Shown: positions 21,737 through 32,978, counted from the first letter of the stretch. The stretch: 64,000 nt of DNA from Dactylorhiza incarnata (GCA_033032865.1 JAWHQI010000185.1:2728001-2792000); one strand, 5' to 3'. Notes: generated from the letters alone by a model not told the origin. Program-made: numbers and translations.

Positions 21737-23185
21737 AGATTCATCGATATTGCGAAAAAAGTTTACGTTATTGATTTTATCATATTTAAAAAAGCCAAAA
21801 AAATTAGAAAACCCCAAAAACTCAAAAATATTTGTTTTTTGATTTTATCATCTTCAAAAACTCAAAAAAAAAAAAATTAAAAAACACTAAAAATTTCAAA
21901 AATATATGCTTTTGTATTTTCATCATCTTTAAAAAATCCAAAAAAAATAAAAAAACCCAAAAAAAAAAAAAAAAAAAACTCGAAAATATTTGTTCTTTAT
22001 TTTTATCATCTTTAAAAACTTCAAAAAAAAAAATAATTAAAAACCCCAAAAAAAATGATTTCTATTTTATTTTCATTAAAGTTTAAAATGCATATTTAAC
22101 AAAATCAAATAATATTTTAATTAAAATAACAAAATAATGGAAAACTTTGAAACATAAATCTTAAAGAATTATTGGAATTTTTGAGATAGAATAATAGGTA
22201 GTTTTCTCGAAGTAGGAGTACTCGGCAGACCCGCGAGGGGATTTTTGTCGATATTTTGAAAAGGGGAAACCCTATTACTTTTATCCTTGGATTTCACTTC
22301 TTCTTCTTTGATTTTTATTTTAAAATTTCTCTTTATTTTTTATTTTTATAAAGTATAAAGGTTTTTATAAATATGCATATTTGAAAAATGATGAAAATTG
22401 ATTTAGGAAACTCCAAAAAAATAATAATATGTGGTTTTACTTTATTTATATATTTCATGCTTTTTGTAAATATAGAAAAACCCAAAATCATATATGATTT
22501 TTCTTTCTTTGTTTTTTCTCTTTTTTTGTACTTATTTTTGTATGTATATAAATGTACATATAAGAAAAAAAATATATGATGAAAAATTCTTAAAGAAAAT
22601 CCAAAAAAAAATTTACTTAATGTATTTTCATTTTCTTTGTCTTTTTGTTCTTTTCCTTTTTTATCCCTTATTTTTACTTAATATGTATATATGTAATAAA
22701 ATTAAAAATCAAAAAATTTATTATGATAAAAACTTATCTTAGAAAAATTCAACAAATTAATATAATTTTGTATCTTTCTTTTCTTTTTGTAAATATCTTT
22801 TTCCTTTCTTTCTTTATTTCTTATTTTTATTTTTAGGTTTTATATATTTTTATCTTATTCAAAATCCAAAAAAATAATGAAAATATTAAAATCCAAAAAA
22901 AATATATATATAGTTTTACTTTATTTTTGTAACTTAGAAAAATAAGAAAAAGAAATAAAAAACTTATATATTTATATACGATTTTAGCATTCTTACCTCC
23001 CCCCCCCCCCCCCTCTCTTTTGTAAATAACATTTTGTTATTTTGTTTTAACATTTTTTGCAGGTATTAATCCGGTAATCCGTCTCCAAAATAGGGGCGTG
23101 CTTTTTCCCCCCTTGTATTTTATTTTCCCTCTTTTTTAATGCTTATGTACATATATAATTAGAATTGTTCCTCATACTTAATTTC

Positions 23186-23226
23186 AACATTGGGGACAAT
23201 GTTGATCTTTAAGTATGGGGGTGTTT
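23186..23226 (+). other. stem-loop plus internal PPT-like copy in D
   Basis: AACATTGGGGACAATGTT (23186-23203) is a 7-bp stem with a GGGA loop. It is followed by TTAAGTATGGGGGTGTTT (23209-23226), identical for 18 bases to the sequence at 24962-24979 that forms the true PPT and first LTR base. The internal copy is not followed by an LTR. Confidence 0.7.
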
Positions 23227-24357
23227 AGCTCTTTTTGTAATTATTTTTGCCCCTCTCATATTAGAAAAAACCAAAAAATAATAATAATAATAAATTTTAT
23301 ATGTTGCAACATCTTTGTAATAATGTCATAACAAAAATGTGTTGCAACATCTTTGTTCCTCTTTTCACTTACAAAAAAAAAAAAAAAATTAAATTAAGAA
23401 AATAAATAAATTAACAAAGTTGTTACAACATAACAAATTATGTTGCAACTTCTTTGTCCTCCTTTTTATTTCTCTTTTCTTTTTGTAAAAAAAAAATCTA
23501 ATATGTAAATAGGAAATAAAATTGAAAAATCCATAAATATTATATAAATCAAAATAAAAAAAAATTGATGAAAAAAGTTATAAAAATTTTGTTATAACAA
23601 AATCCTCACACTTTTGTCATAACACAAAAAATATATATTTTCTTCTCCTTTTTCTCTCTTTCTTTCTTCTTTTCTTTGTTTTGTATTAATGTACATGTTT
23701 TTAATAAAATTAAAAATCAAAAAAAATTTGATGAAAAAAAAAAAATATATTAAAAAAAAAAAACCAAAAAAGTATTTTGTATGTTTTTTTTTTACTCTTC
23801 TTAATTTTTCTTCTTTCTTTTTGTTACTTTGTTTTTATTAAGTATTTATATATGTATTTTGTTATAAAAAATCAAAAAATATCATATCTTAAAAACTCCA
23901 AAAAAATAATGATGAAAAAAAAAAACTTATCAAAAAACTCCAAAAATAGAATAAAAACCCCTACTTAGCTTCTTGTTACTTCTAAGGCTAGGTTAGGTTT
24001 ATCTTTAAGCGTTTTTCATTATTTTTGATTTACTAAAACCATTTTATTTTTATCATAGTTTGAAAAATTTAAATCGAGGAATTTTCAGTAGTAAAGAAAA
24101 TCTTGCGATCTTAATTTAATTTGAGAACAGAATTTTTAGCACTACCTCGAGTTAACCCTAAATAGATTCGTTTTTGTATTATATTGGCAAACCATCTTTA
24201 GATTCAATTATTCTAACTCGAACTTGTGAAACTTTAGGAATATTCTAATCTACTAAATTTTGCTCTCAAATACTCTTTTATTACTCTAGTTTTTCTTTTG
24301 AAACCCTCACCCCTTTAGCTTGGCATAAAAAGTAATAGAAGACGTTTTAAAAGAAAT

Positions 24358-24454
24358 CCTGTGTCAATGGGAATAAAAAGATTCCGTAAACACAGGCACC
24401 CAATATTGTTAAAAGAAATCTCGTGTCAATGGGAATAAATTCCGTAAACACGGG
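24358..24454 (+). repeat. two covarying double-stem hairpins in D
   Basis: Hairpin 1: CCTGTGT (24358-24364) pairs with ACACAGG (24390-24396), and inner GGAAT (24370-24374) with ATTCC (24381-24385). Hairpin 2: CTCGTGT (24420-24426) with ACACGGG (24448-24454), and GGAAT (24432-24436) with ATTCC (24439-24443). The fifth outer pair changes from T-A to C-G on both sides; another pair changes from C-G to T-G. A degenerate third copy may follow near 24490. Function unknown; packaging or dimerisation are options. Confidence 0.65.
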
Positions 24455-24961
24455 CATTGGGTTAAGTTTAAAAAGATTTCAATTATCCCCCGTAAACCAA
24501 CGTTGGGAATCAAAGCAAAACCACCAAAAAGGTGGGGTGAGAGGATAAAATCCGTCACCCCTATATCCAAGCACTCTTCTTTTTGCCAAGGCTTTCTTTT
24601 TCCCCTACCCCTTAGCCACTAAAATTGTAAGCTAGATTTTAATTTAAAAAGTTTGCGAGAGCATAATTGGTAGGTTTTATTTATTCTTAAAAACTTTCTT
24701 TAAAAAGTTAAAGTTTTATATAATTCTACTCTAATTAAAGGCGCCAAAGACTACAATATTCGACGCTATTTAGCTAACTTTCGAAGTCTCGCTAAAACTT
24801 TTTCGCTCTTTTTAAATTATCTTCACAATTTAGGACTTACCTCTTTAAATCTCCTAAATTTATTTCGATCTCACTTTTGATTAAATAAAATTTTTAGTAA
24901 ATTAGAAATTTTATTAACGTCTTATAGGTATCCCTTACTTTTGCTCTGGAATAGCAAAAGC

Positions 24962-24978
24962 TTAAGTATGGGGGTGTT
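24962..24978 (+). other. polypurine tract of element D
   Basis: TTAAGTATGGGGGTGTT directly precedes the 3' LTR at 24979. The purine core AAGTATGGGGG is typical of Athila/Tat-like elements. Confidence 0.8.
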
Positions 24979-26910
24979 TGATAAATAGAAAATATACGCA
25001 TTTTTCTATATAGTTTTTAGTATAGTTTTAATTAAATTTGTAAATAATATATGTAAATTAATGAATAAAATGTTTGTTTTTGCTATTTTTGTTTTTAACT
25101 TAGTTTTATTTTCATTTTATAAAATTTCTGTAATTTTGTTAAGTCACGCCCTCGGACACGCCCGTGTCCAAGGGCGTGTTCAATAATTTCTGATAATTTT
25201 CATTTCTGTCTTTTTTCCAGCTCAAACATCAAGTCACGCCCTCGGTCACGCCCGTGACCGAGGTCGTGTACTTGGTCACGCCCGTGTTGGATGTTCAGCC
25301 AGATTCGAGCCCAAATGTCAATGTCACGCCCAATGTCACGGCCGTGATCGGGTCACGCCCGTGACCGAGGCCGTGACTCAACAAAGCTTCCAGAAAACCA
25401 AAGGACACGTCAGGTGTCACGCCCAGTTCAAGCTCAAGCCTGCCGACATCGAACACGCCCGTGTTCCTTAGAACACGCCCGTGTACTTCGGAAGTCGCCG
25501 ATCAAACCTTCTAGATGCCAGCCTGGATCCAGCTGTTCTGGCTATTCGCACCCCAAGCCGTGTCACGCCCTCAGACACGCCCGTGACCGAGGGCGTGTAA
25601 TTCCAAAATTTTGCCTATAAATAGAGGCCGACCCCCTCATCAATTCCCCCTCTTGGAACCTCTTGGAACCTCTTGGCTCCTAATGGATTGCCCTTTTGGG
25701 TGATCTTCCACAATATTCCTCCACCATTTTGTATTTTCTTTTTTTTATGTAATTAATTAGGTTTTATTTTATTTCCTTTTTTGTAATATAAATGTTGTAA
25801 TTAAATGTTTTTTATTTTGTAATTTTATTTCCTGTAAACCCCGTTATTATGGCAATAAATAAATTTAGTTTTTTTTCGTGCATTCGTAGCGTAATTTCAA
25901 TTTCTGCAATTTCAAATTCTGCACCGTATTTCAATTCATAACTTAGCTTTATTTCTGCACCGTATTTCAAATTCATAACTTAGCTTTATTTCCGCACTTC
26001 AATTTTCGCAATTTTTTCTTTCTTTAGCTAGATTTATTCGTCGCCATAAAATCGGTTTTCTCGCTTATATTCGAATTTATGCGTCGTCATAATTTTTCAT
26101 TCTTTTCTTCCTTGACACGGTAGTTTAGAATGGGATATTCGGGCTGCGTTTAAAATCGCTTCAAAGCGAGCGTTTTTCTCTCGTAATGCTTTCTTCGTTT
26201 TCGTATTTTCACTTTATGTTTTTATTATTCGTGTTTTTGTTGTTTTATGTTTTAATCATTTTCGTTTCCGTCATTTTTTCGTTGTCATTACTTTTTTTTA
26301 TTCGTGTTTTTGTTTTCGTTATTTCGTTTAATAGCTTAGTTTTATTTCATTATTGCAATGCATTTATTTCCCGCCTATCCATTTGGATAGGACTTGCACT
26401 GCATTTATTTCCCGCCTATCCATTTGGATAGGACTTGCACTGCATTTATTTCCCGTCTACCCGTTTGGGTAGAACTTGCTCACGCATTTATTTCCCCTCT
26501 ACCTATTTGGGTAGGGATTGCATTTCTTTAATTCCTGCAATTTATCGCTTTCATTTCAATTTCGTAGAGTGTGTGCGTTTTAATTTAGTGCGTCCTTTTT
26601 GTCTTTTCTATCGCTTTTCTTGGTTTTTGCTAAACGCACACCAAGCCCGCGATTGTTATCATTTTTTATCGTTATGTTATCATTTTTGTTTTTGTTTTTA
26701 ATTATCACTTTCATCACTTATTTTTAATCCGATAAAACAATAGCCATTTTCTCGAAGTAACAATACTCGACGGGACCCAGGGCTAATACGACTATGTTAT
26801 GATATTTTTATCATATATATACTACACGCGATAGGTGCGCTTGCCTCTTAGCAAATTAAATAAAATTATTTTCTTACCGAATCTATTTCGGGAAAATAAT
26901 TTTCCTATCA
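24979..26910 (+). repeat. 3' LTR of element D
   Basis: 1932 bp; same as 19781-21713 apart from one T less in a homopolymer. Ends TATCA and is followed by the TSD GCCAT at 26911-26915. Confidence 0.95.
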
Positions 26911-26915
26911 GCCAT

Positions 26916-27619
26916 GTAGTTAGGTTCAATAGCAAAATAAAAATTTTCTACTATGGTCTATGGTTGCAGCTCATGCTGGGGGCATTTCCGGAGAAGGTTC
27001 ATGAACCTCTCCCAAGCTTCTGAGAGAGCCTCCTGACCGAGCTGTTGGAAGGTTGCTATTTCCCTCTGCAAGTTCACAACTTTGTCAACAGGGTGAAACT
27101 TTGCCAAAAAAATTTCTTGCAGGGCGTCCCAAGTGGTAGCTGTACCGGTAGGGATCGTGTGGAGCCACGCCTTTGCCTTGTCATGTAGAGAGAAAGGGAA
27201 TAGCCTGAGCTTCACCGTCTCGTCAGCAAGCCCTGCATAACGAAATTTTCCACAAATTTCAGCGAATTTAATTAAGTGAAGATGGGGGTCTTCACTTGCT
27301 AATCCAGAGAACTGGGCCTGATTGCGGATCATGTTCAGGATGGCCAGCTTTATCTCAAAGTTGTTGTTGGTGATAGCCGGGCCAAATCCAGGTACACACT
27401 CCCAACAATGGGTGTAGTGTAATCTCTCATAGTCCTAGGTCGTGGCCTAGCCACTTCATTCTCGTCAGCAGCTTGAGCCACGGCCGGTGCATTTCCCACT
27501 CCGGGATTAGCCTGATTTCCATTAACATCCATGGTGGCAGCAGCACGTAGACGCGCCTGCAGTGTACGCTCTATCTTAGGATCAAATGTTGCGCGCTCAC
27601 CGGGATCTCTTCTATGCAT
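26916..27619 (-). pseudogene. gag N-terminal part of element C
   Basis: Likely start is the Met at 27619 (MHRRDPGERATFDPKIERTL), a usual beginning of Athila/Tat gag. A frameshift lies near 27393 (after the SVY.. segment). The frame 27332-26958 holds the retrotransposon gag domain: FSGLASEDPHLHLIKFAEIC, RLFPFSLHDKAKAWL, TWDALQEIFLAKF. A stop after ELQP is followed by TIVENFYFAI and the D insertion at 26915. The rest continues at 19780. Confidence 0.8.
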
Positions 27620-27707
27620 ACACTTCTTCAACACGAAAGCAAAAAAAATTAAAAAAAAGACCTTAAAACGGATCTCCAAAGAAAAACAAATCACACACGC
27701 TTGCAGT

Positions 27708-27724
27708 CCCCGGCAACGGCGCCA
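27708..27724 (-). other. primer-binding site of element C (tRNA-Asp)
   Basis: Plus strand CCCCGGCAACGGCGCCA, so the minus strand reads TGGCGCCGTTGCCGGGG, the exact tRNA-Asp complement, 6 bases inside the 5' LTR. This fixes the orientation of C. Confidence 0.9.
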
Positions 27725-27730
27725 AAAACT

Positions 27731-29213
27731 TGATGCGCTATTTCGGCACTGCTAATTAGCAGGCACGAAATGCGATACGACAGCAGTGCACCGGTCGTTG
27801 TCAAGTAATAAAATACGGAGGAACTCCCCGAATATCGATCTCTCAAGGACCGCAAGTTGGGTATTACGATTTGCTCTCGCAGGAAATTAGTTCAAAGGAT
27901 AAAATAGTAACGACGGGGGTTTTGATTTGGTTTCCTATGCTATTGCAGAATGAAGAAAGATGCGGGTCTAAACTCCGCTTCGCACGGTGAGATGGGTGCA
28001 ATGGCCACGATGCCGTGCTTCGGAAGGCGCGTGGGCGGAAAATCACTATGACGGTTGAGGGTCGCACACACCTCTTCTCAAAACATCACCGCTAGCTTTT
28101 GCTAGCGGCTTCAACCACAATGTAACACAGAAAATAGCAAGAAACAAAGGGGCTATTCATGCCACCACAATAACATTGCATATGAAAACAAGCAGTAATC
28201 CATAAGATCTACTTAACACGCATTCATAAAGCAATAAAGGTTAGAGAGGACCACAACGAAGAAATAACGTCATGGGTTCACGGCCGGAATGAGAGGTTGT
28301 CGGGCTCTCTCCGGACTCGGCCCTCAGATGGTGAGCTTGGCTCGAAGGAGGCTGTCACCGCTCCTACGATCTTCAGCGCTACCTTGGTCTCCTTGGCAAG
28401 GAATGCTTGACCTAATGGTGGATGAAGCTTCCTAGTGCTCCTCGATGGAAGGATGGAGGTGGAAAGTCACCGGAAATGTCCTTGATGGTGAAGGAGATGA
28501 AGGAGAAGCCTTCACCCCTCAAGAGCAGCGGGAATGAAGTGTTTTCCCGCCCTCAGAATCGCTCCCGCTCGTGCCCTGGTCGTCCTCCTTCTGATTTCCT
28601 CGATTCCTGCTTTTTATAGGAAATAGGCTAAAAATTGATCACGCACGGTCGAACGCGCAATCGTGCGCAGACCGTGCGATATTAACGGATGAAATATGAC
28701 TTGCAGAATACGCTACGCCGCCCGCGCGATTTGTTCACGCATGACCAACGCCGCCCGTGCGTTCAAACGCACGGGTAAAATCCTACGCTTTGAGATCATA
28801 ACGATACAGGTCGACCGTGCGTTTTACTCACGCACGGGCGAATTTGCTCGTGTGTTAAAACGCACGAGTAAACCCCGATGCACCATTTTCTTCCCAGACA
28901 CAAACACACGACCGCGCAGACCGTGCGTCAAGGAAACGCACGACCGTGCGATATGCACAGAAATTACATTTGGGGGAAAACGGGACGATCAGCTCACCTG
29001 CAGACAAGAAATACTAGTTGGGAATACACGTCCAGCACAGGGATACATAAAAGAAGGGAAGGGGAGCACAATGTGCTTACCCCCAACAACGAGGAATGCA
29101 ATTGCACACCGAAATGGGCTTAATGGTGCACCTAGCATGGAATAGTATATGTAAATGAAAACGTGACTAAATTGTGGTGCAAACACTAGAATATCAGCCC
29201 AAAGGACTCATCA
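27731..29213 (-). repeat. 5' LTR of element C
   Basis: 1483 bp, partner of 14875-16403. TATA on the minus strand at 28618-28611, CGCACG palindrome cluster at about 28640-28945. TSD ATTCT follows at 29214-29218. Confidence 0.92.
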
Positions 29214-29218
29214 ATTCT

Positions 29219-29709
29219 CAGATTCAGATTATGCAGGATGCAGAGTAGACAGAAAAAGCACATCAGGAACTTGTCAGTTTCTTGGTGATAGGCTTATGTC
29301 TTGGTTTTGTAAGAAACAGACATCTGTGTCAACATCAACAGCTGAAGCTGAATACATTGCTGCTGGCAGTTGCTGCTCACAGATGTTGTGGATACAAAAT
29401 CAACTCCTAGACTATGGTGTCAACTTAAATAACTCAACTATATTTTGTGACAATACTAGTGCAATATCTATAGCATAAAATCCAGTTCTCCATAGTAGGA
29501 CTAAACACATAGAAATTAGGCACCACTTCCTTAGGGATAATGTGGATAAAAATAAAATCTGCCTACAATTCATTTCTACTGATTTACAAAGAGCTGACAT
29601 TTTCACCAAGCCATTTGGTGAAAAGAAGCATATCTTCTTTATAAATCAAATAGGAATGATAGATGGAGACTCAATCTGTTACAAATTTAAATTTTTATTT
29701 ATCCCCTAA
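29219..29709 (+). pseudogene. RNase H of element B, 3' part
   Basis: Continues from 14874 in the same protein: SDYAGCRVDRKSTSG, LMSWFCKKQTSVSTSTAEAEY, then IA followed by TAA at 29476-29478 where IAQNP is expected, TKHIEIRHHFLRD and ADIFTKPFGE. Pol ends with TAA at 29707-29709. Except for the single stop the part is well preserved. Confidence 0.88.
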
Positions 29710-29710
29710 A

Positions 29711-29765
29711 TTCGTCGAATGGAGGACGACGAATTTGTATCATTTGTCGAACGGTGGTCGACGAA
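29711..29765 (+). repeat. two 23-bp hairpin units after pol of B
   Basis: 29711-29733 and 29743-29765 each have an arm TT(C/T)GTCG(A), a 7-base centre and an arm (T)CGACGAA. The second is TTTGTCGA-ACGGTGG-TCGACGAA. The same 23-bp design occurs in gag of B (11873) and of F (57051-57073 and 57084-57106). Looser copies follow to about 29900. Confidence 0.7.
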
Positions 29766-29975
29766 ACCTTTTATCCTCAGAATCGATAAAGAAAATTTCA
29801 CATGTCGAACAGTGATTGACAGAAAAGATATTTTTGTCGAACACCGTCTGACGGAGACCTAAAGTCTTTTCGACTTTTGCTTTTATTAGGTTTTTGCCGA
29901 ACGCTGCTCCACAAATGTGCCCCCTTCTCCGGCCTACAGAAATTGTTTCCCTCCAGTTCACCTCTGCACTTGATC

Positions 29976-29993
29976 TTTTTCTCTCTATTGCAG
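29976..29993 (+). promoter_or_regulatory. putative splice acceptor for the third ORF of B
   Basis: TTTTTCTCTCTATTGCAG is a pyrimidine tract ending in CAG, 6 bases before the ATG at 30000. A spliced subgenomic RNA would explain how an ORF after pol is expressed, as for retroviral env. No matching donor was identified, so this is a suggestion. Confidence 0.4.
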
Positions 29994-29999
29994 GTTTCC

Positions 30000-32799
30000 A
30001 TGGCGATTTCTCAAGCTGCGCTCTACTAAATGAAGTTCGACGCCGGTTTTGACATCGATATGGCATCATTCGCACAGTCCGGCCAAGTATTCAAAGATAT
30101 TCTTCAACTTTTTGAAGAACAATAGCTGAAGAAATTCATGAGCACCAGGATAAAGCTACATATCGCAGAAATCAAAGAATGGGCTTACACGGCTAAGCCA
30201 GAAGATGAGAGCATAACTGGAACAATCTCGGGACATCAGGTCTCTCTTTCCCAAACTATCTTATCTGAAGTTTTTGGATTTGTGAATGGTGATGATGATA
30301 TAGAGATAAGTTCTGTTGAATATGGTGAAGCTTTGATTAAAATGGGTCATTCTACTAGAAACCCTAATCAGCTGCTTAAGAAAAACTTGTCCTTGGAATA
30401 CAAGTTTTTATCAGACATTGTTGGAAAGGTGTTGTTAGGCAAAACAACAGGTCATGATTATTTCAAAAGGCACCAATTTCTGTTGATGGTGGCCTTGATG
30501 GAAAAGAAGAAAGTGAACTGGGGGTCACTACTTTTTGAGTTGATTAAGAAGAAGATATCCAAGGAAAGTGTTTGTTTTGGAAGAATTTTAGCCATTGTGC
30601 TGCAGGAAAGGCACCAAGACCTTCTGGTCTCTCCCAAGGTAACCATAAATGCTAGCAAGAAGCTGACCTCAACTCTCTTTGCAAAATGGTAAAGGGTGTT
30701 TCCAAAGAAGAACCCCGGAGCAGTTACACCAAAGAAAGCTTCTGACGACACCAGGACTGAACAAATCACTCCCTCAACCCTTCCAGAAGCTCCTCCTCTT
30801 GTTTCTTCTCCTCCTCTTGTTTCTTCTCCTACTCTCCCATCTCCATCTCAGCATATTTACCCTGCACAAACTCCACCTCCAAACTCTCCTACACCCATTG
30901 ATGACATTCCACCTCCTTCTTTCAACCTTCTACCTCCTCATACTTATCCACCTCCATCTCCCATACATGATGATCATCAGTCACCCATCCACCACTCTTG
31001 TCCTATTCATTCAAACATCCTTCAACAACATGCCAATGTTGCAAACATCTTTGTACCCACTTCCATTCCATCTACTTCTCAATCATCTTCATCTCATCCA
31101 CCTGAAATGCTATTTCAAAATTTCCAATCTGTTGCTGATCAAATTCTTGATTACACTCTTCCTAAGCTAGATAAAATCCTGGATGCAAAACTTGCTCCAG
31201 TTCATCATATTCTTTCAAATCTTGACTCCATCTTGGATGCAAAACTTGCTCCAATTCTTTTAGACATTTCTGAATTATCTTCTAAGATATCTTCAACTCC
31301 TTCCTCTCTTTCTGTCCCTTCTTCTAGGGGCCTAGATTCAGGTCTCCCTGAAGCTAGGCAGGGGGAGATGTCTCATGAAGAAGCTCCAGAAGCTCGAGTT
31401 TCAGAAGCCTTAGTGTTTGAAGAAGATCAAGAAGACCCAGGTTCTGAAATTCCAGTATTTGATTCAGAAATTCCAGTATTTGATTCAGAAATGATTGGCT
31501 TATCTACAGTTTCAGAAGTACCAGTTATAGAAGAAATAAATAATATCTATATTCATCCTTCTTTATATATTATTCATTTGCTGTCTAAGTTCAATTCTAT
31601 TTACTCAGTTTTGCCAAAATATCATGAGTATTCTAGAGCAATTGTTCCATACACTGCTCCCTTAGATAAAGTTCTGTTGAAAAAGATCATCAAAAGTTTT
31701 AAAGTTCAGACTACAGAGCCAGCTCCTACTTCAGTTCAAGTTCAAACTCAAGCTCCAGTTCAAGCAGAAGAATCAGCTGTAATTGCAGAAGAAATTCTCA
31801 AGAGTTTTGATTTTCCAGTTTTTGTTCTTGATGATTCCCCAATTCCAGACTTTGATGAAATATGAAAAGCAAAAGATGAAGCTTATGAAGCTGAAGAGCA
31901 AAGAAATAAATCTCTCAAATTGATATATGACTTATATGATGATCCAATTCAGTCTTCTGATTCTAATGAGGATGATAATGAAAGTGATTCTGATGATACA
32001 TTATCAAAGAAGAGCAAAAGAAAAGAAAAGCAAAGTCAAAGGCTGTCCCCAAGCCTCCCAACCCTGATAGTGATATCCCTTATTATATTATTCATAACAT
32101 TACTCTTGACAAAGATACTCCACAATGGATGAAGTTTTCCAGGAATGAGAATAAAAGAAGAAAGAAGATGAGGAAGACTGGTTATTATTCTAACAAACCT
32201 GTCAAATATAATCATCCTCCTCCTCCTCCAGCAGCAGGCTCAGCAGCACCATTTTCGTCCTCTCAGAAGTCCACCCCTCAGCAATCAAGGAGACCAACTA
32301 GCACAAGTGGTCATCAAAGTTATTGGTCTTCAGGACTCCCTTCAGAATCTTCTAGAAATGTTTCCACAAAATACATATATCATATATCTGATGGATCTTT
32401 GCACAAGAAAAGAAATATTCCTTTTGACCAACCTTCAGTGCAGGACACTGATCTTGATGAAATACCTTATTTCCCAATTGATACAGAAGCTAAGGAAATA
32501 GCTCAGATGGCTAGATTCAGGGAAAATATTGCCACAACTCAGATAAATAAAGCTAAAGCTGAAGGAAGGATTATTCTCAGTATTCAACTATGTTAGAATA
32601 TAGAAGAAAAGAACTTGAAAATTATAAATCAAAGAATCTTTTCAATGCTGAAGAATTCTTGATCCAGCAACCTCAAGCAGTTGTTATTCAATGCAAATCT
32701 CAAACCATTCTGGGAGCTCAGGATCTCTACTTGAGTAAGAATAAATCTGAAGATCCTAACAGAAAAATCATTTTCAAGCCCCCCTCAGCAAATCAATGA
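30000..32799 (+). pseudogene. third ORF of Sirevirus-like element B (env-position, function unknown)
   Basis: Start at the ATG at 30000, in frame with 30138. TAA at 30027-30029 and TAG at 30123-30125 sit at likely Gln codons, with further stops at 30690 and 31863. Domains in order: a globular N-part of about 200 residues (IKEWAYTAKPED, LSQTILSEVFGF, a pattern like plant 'putative transposon protein' domains); a Pro/Ser-rich linker (PPLVSSPPLVSSP); a helical repeat with two LDxILDAKLAP units; acidic repeats (EIPVFDS twice); a D/E/S-rich part; then frameshifts near 32040 and 32590. The frame ending at 32132 carries a hydrophobic stretch that could be a membrane segment or a frameshift artefact. 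Its position after pol matches Sirevirus 'env-like' ORFs; an envelope role is unproven. Confidence 0.6.
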
Positions 32800-32978
32800 A
32801 AAGGTTCAGACTTTATTGTGTCTTTTTAACAGTTTTGTTGTAATATGTCTAAACTCAGAGCACTATGATTTATTCTATCTGCTGAAATGGATTTACTTTC
32901 TGTCAGATATATATTTTTGCTCTGCTGTTTATTTTTTTTGTTGTATTTATTTGATTGATTGTCAAATAGTATCCAAAC

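Larger units (their letters stand above)
21737..24961 (+). other. non-coding interior of element D
   Basis: About 3.2 kb, very AT-rich. 21760-22075 has four degenerate units built on (A)TTTTATCATCTTTAAAAA...CCCAAAAA. 22200-22250 repeats landmarks of the LTR end and leader (CTCGAAGTA..ACTCG, CGAGGGGATTTTTGTCGATATT). 23302-23450 has repeated TGTTGCAACA palindromes. The longest ORFs (under 90 codons) are low-complexity K/F/N-rich and lack domains. It holds the internal PPT-like copy at 23209 and hairpins at 24358-24454. Confidence 0.75.
19781..26910 (+). mobile_element. non-coding LTR retrotransposon D (LARD-like), very young
   Basis: 7130 bp with TSD GCCAT (19776-19780 and 26911-26915), 5' LTR 19781-21713, tRNA-Asp PBS, 3.27 kb AT-rich interior without credible ORF, PPT, and 3' LTR 24979-26910. 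The only LTR difference I found is a T run of 9 against 8 (near 20540). It lies in opposite orientation to host C, inside its gag. It must have moved with enzymes from another element. 'LARD' (large retrotransposon derivative) fits by definition. Confidence 0.93.
14875..29213 (-). mobile_element. Gypsy gag-protease-only element C (Athila/Tat-like), minus strand
   Basis: Runs right to left: 5' LTR 27731-29213, PBS for tRNA-Asp 27708-27724, gag-PR 27619-26916 and 19780-18152, PPT 16404-16420, 3' LTR 14875-16403. TSD ATTCT at 14870-14874 and 29214-29218, inside a B RNase H codon run. Without D it is about 7.2 kb. No RT, RNase H or integrase is present between the end of PR (18152) and the PPT, so it is non-autonomous. 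PBS type and gag place it near Athila/Tat Gypsy elements (inference). Confidence 0.9.

Noticed and set aside
21760..22836. K/F/N-rich ORFs in the interior of D
   Set aside because: Low-complexity A/T runs open on both strands; no domain or start context.
29719..30075. Minus-strand ORF of 111 codons over the hairpin units
   Set aside because: Created by the hairpin repeats and antisense to element B.
30679..31170. 163-codon Leu/Pro-rich ORF
   Set aside because: Frame-shifted shadow of ORF3 of element B.
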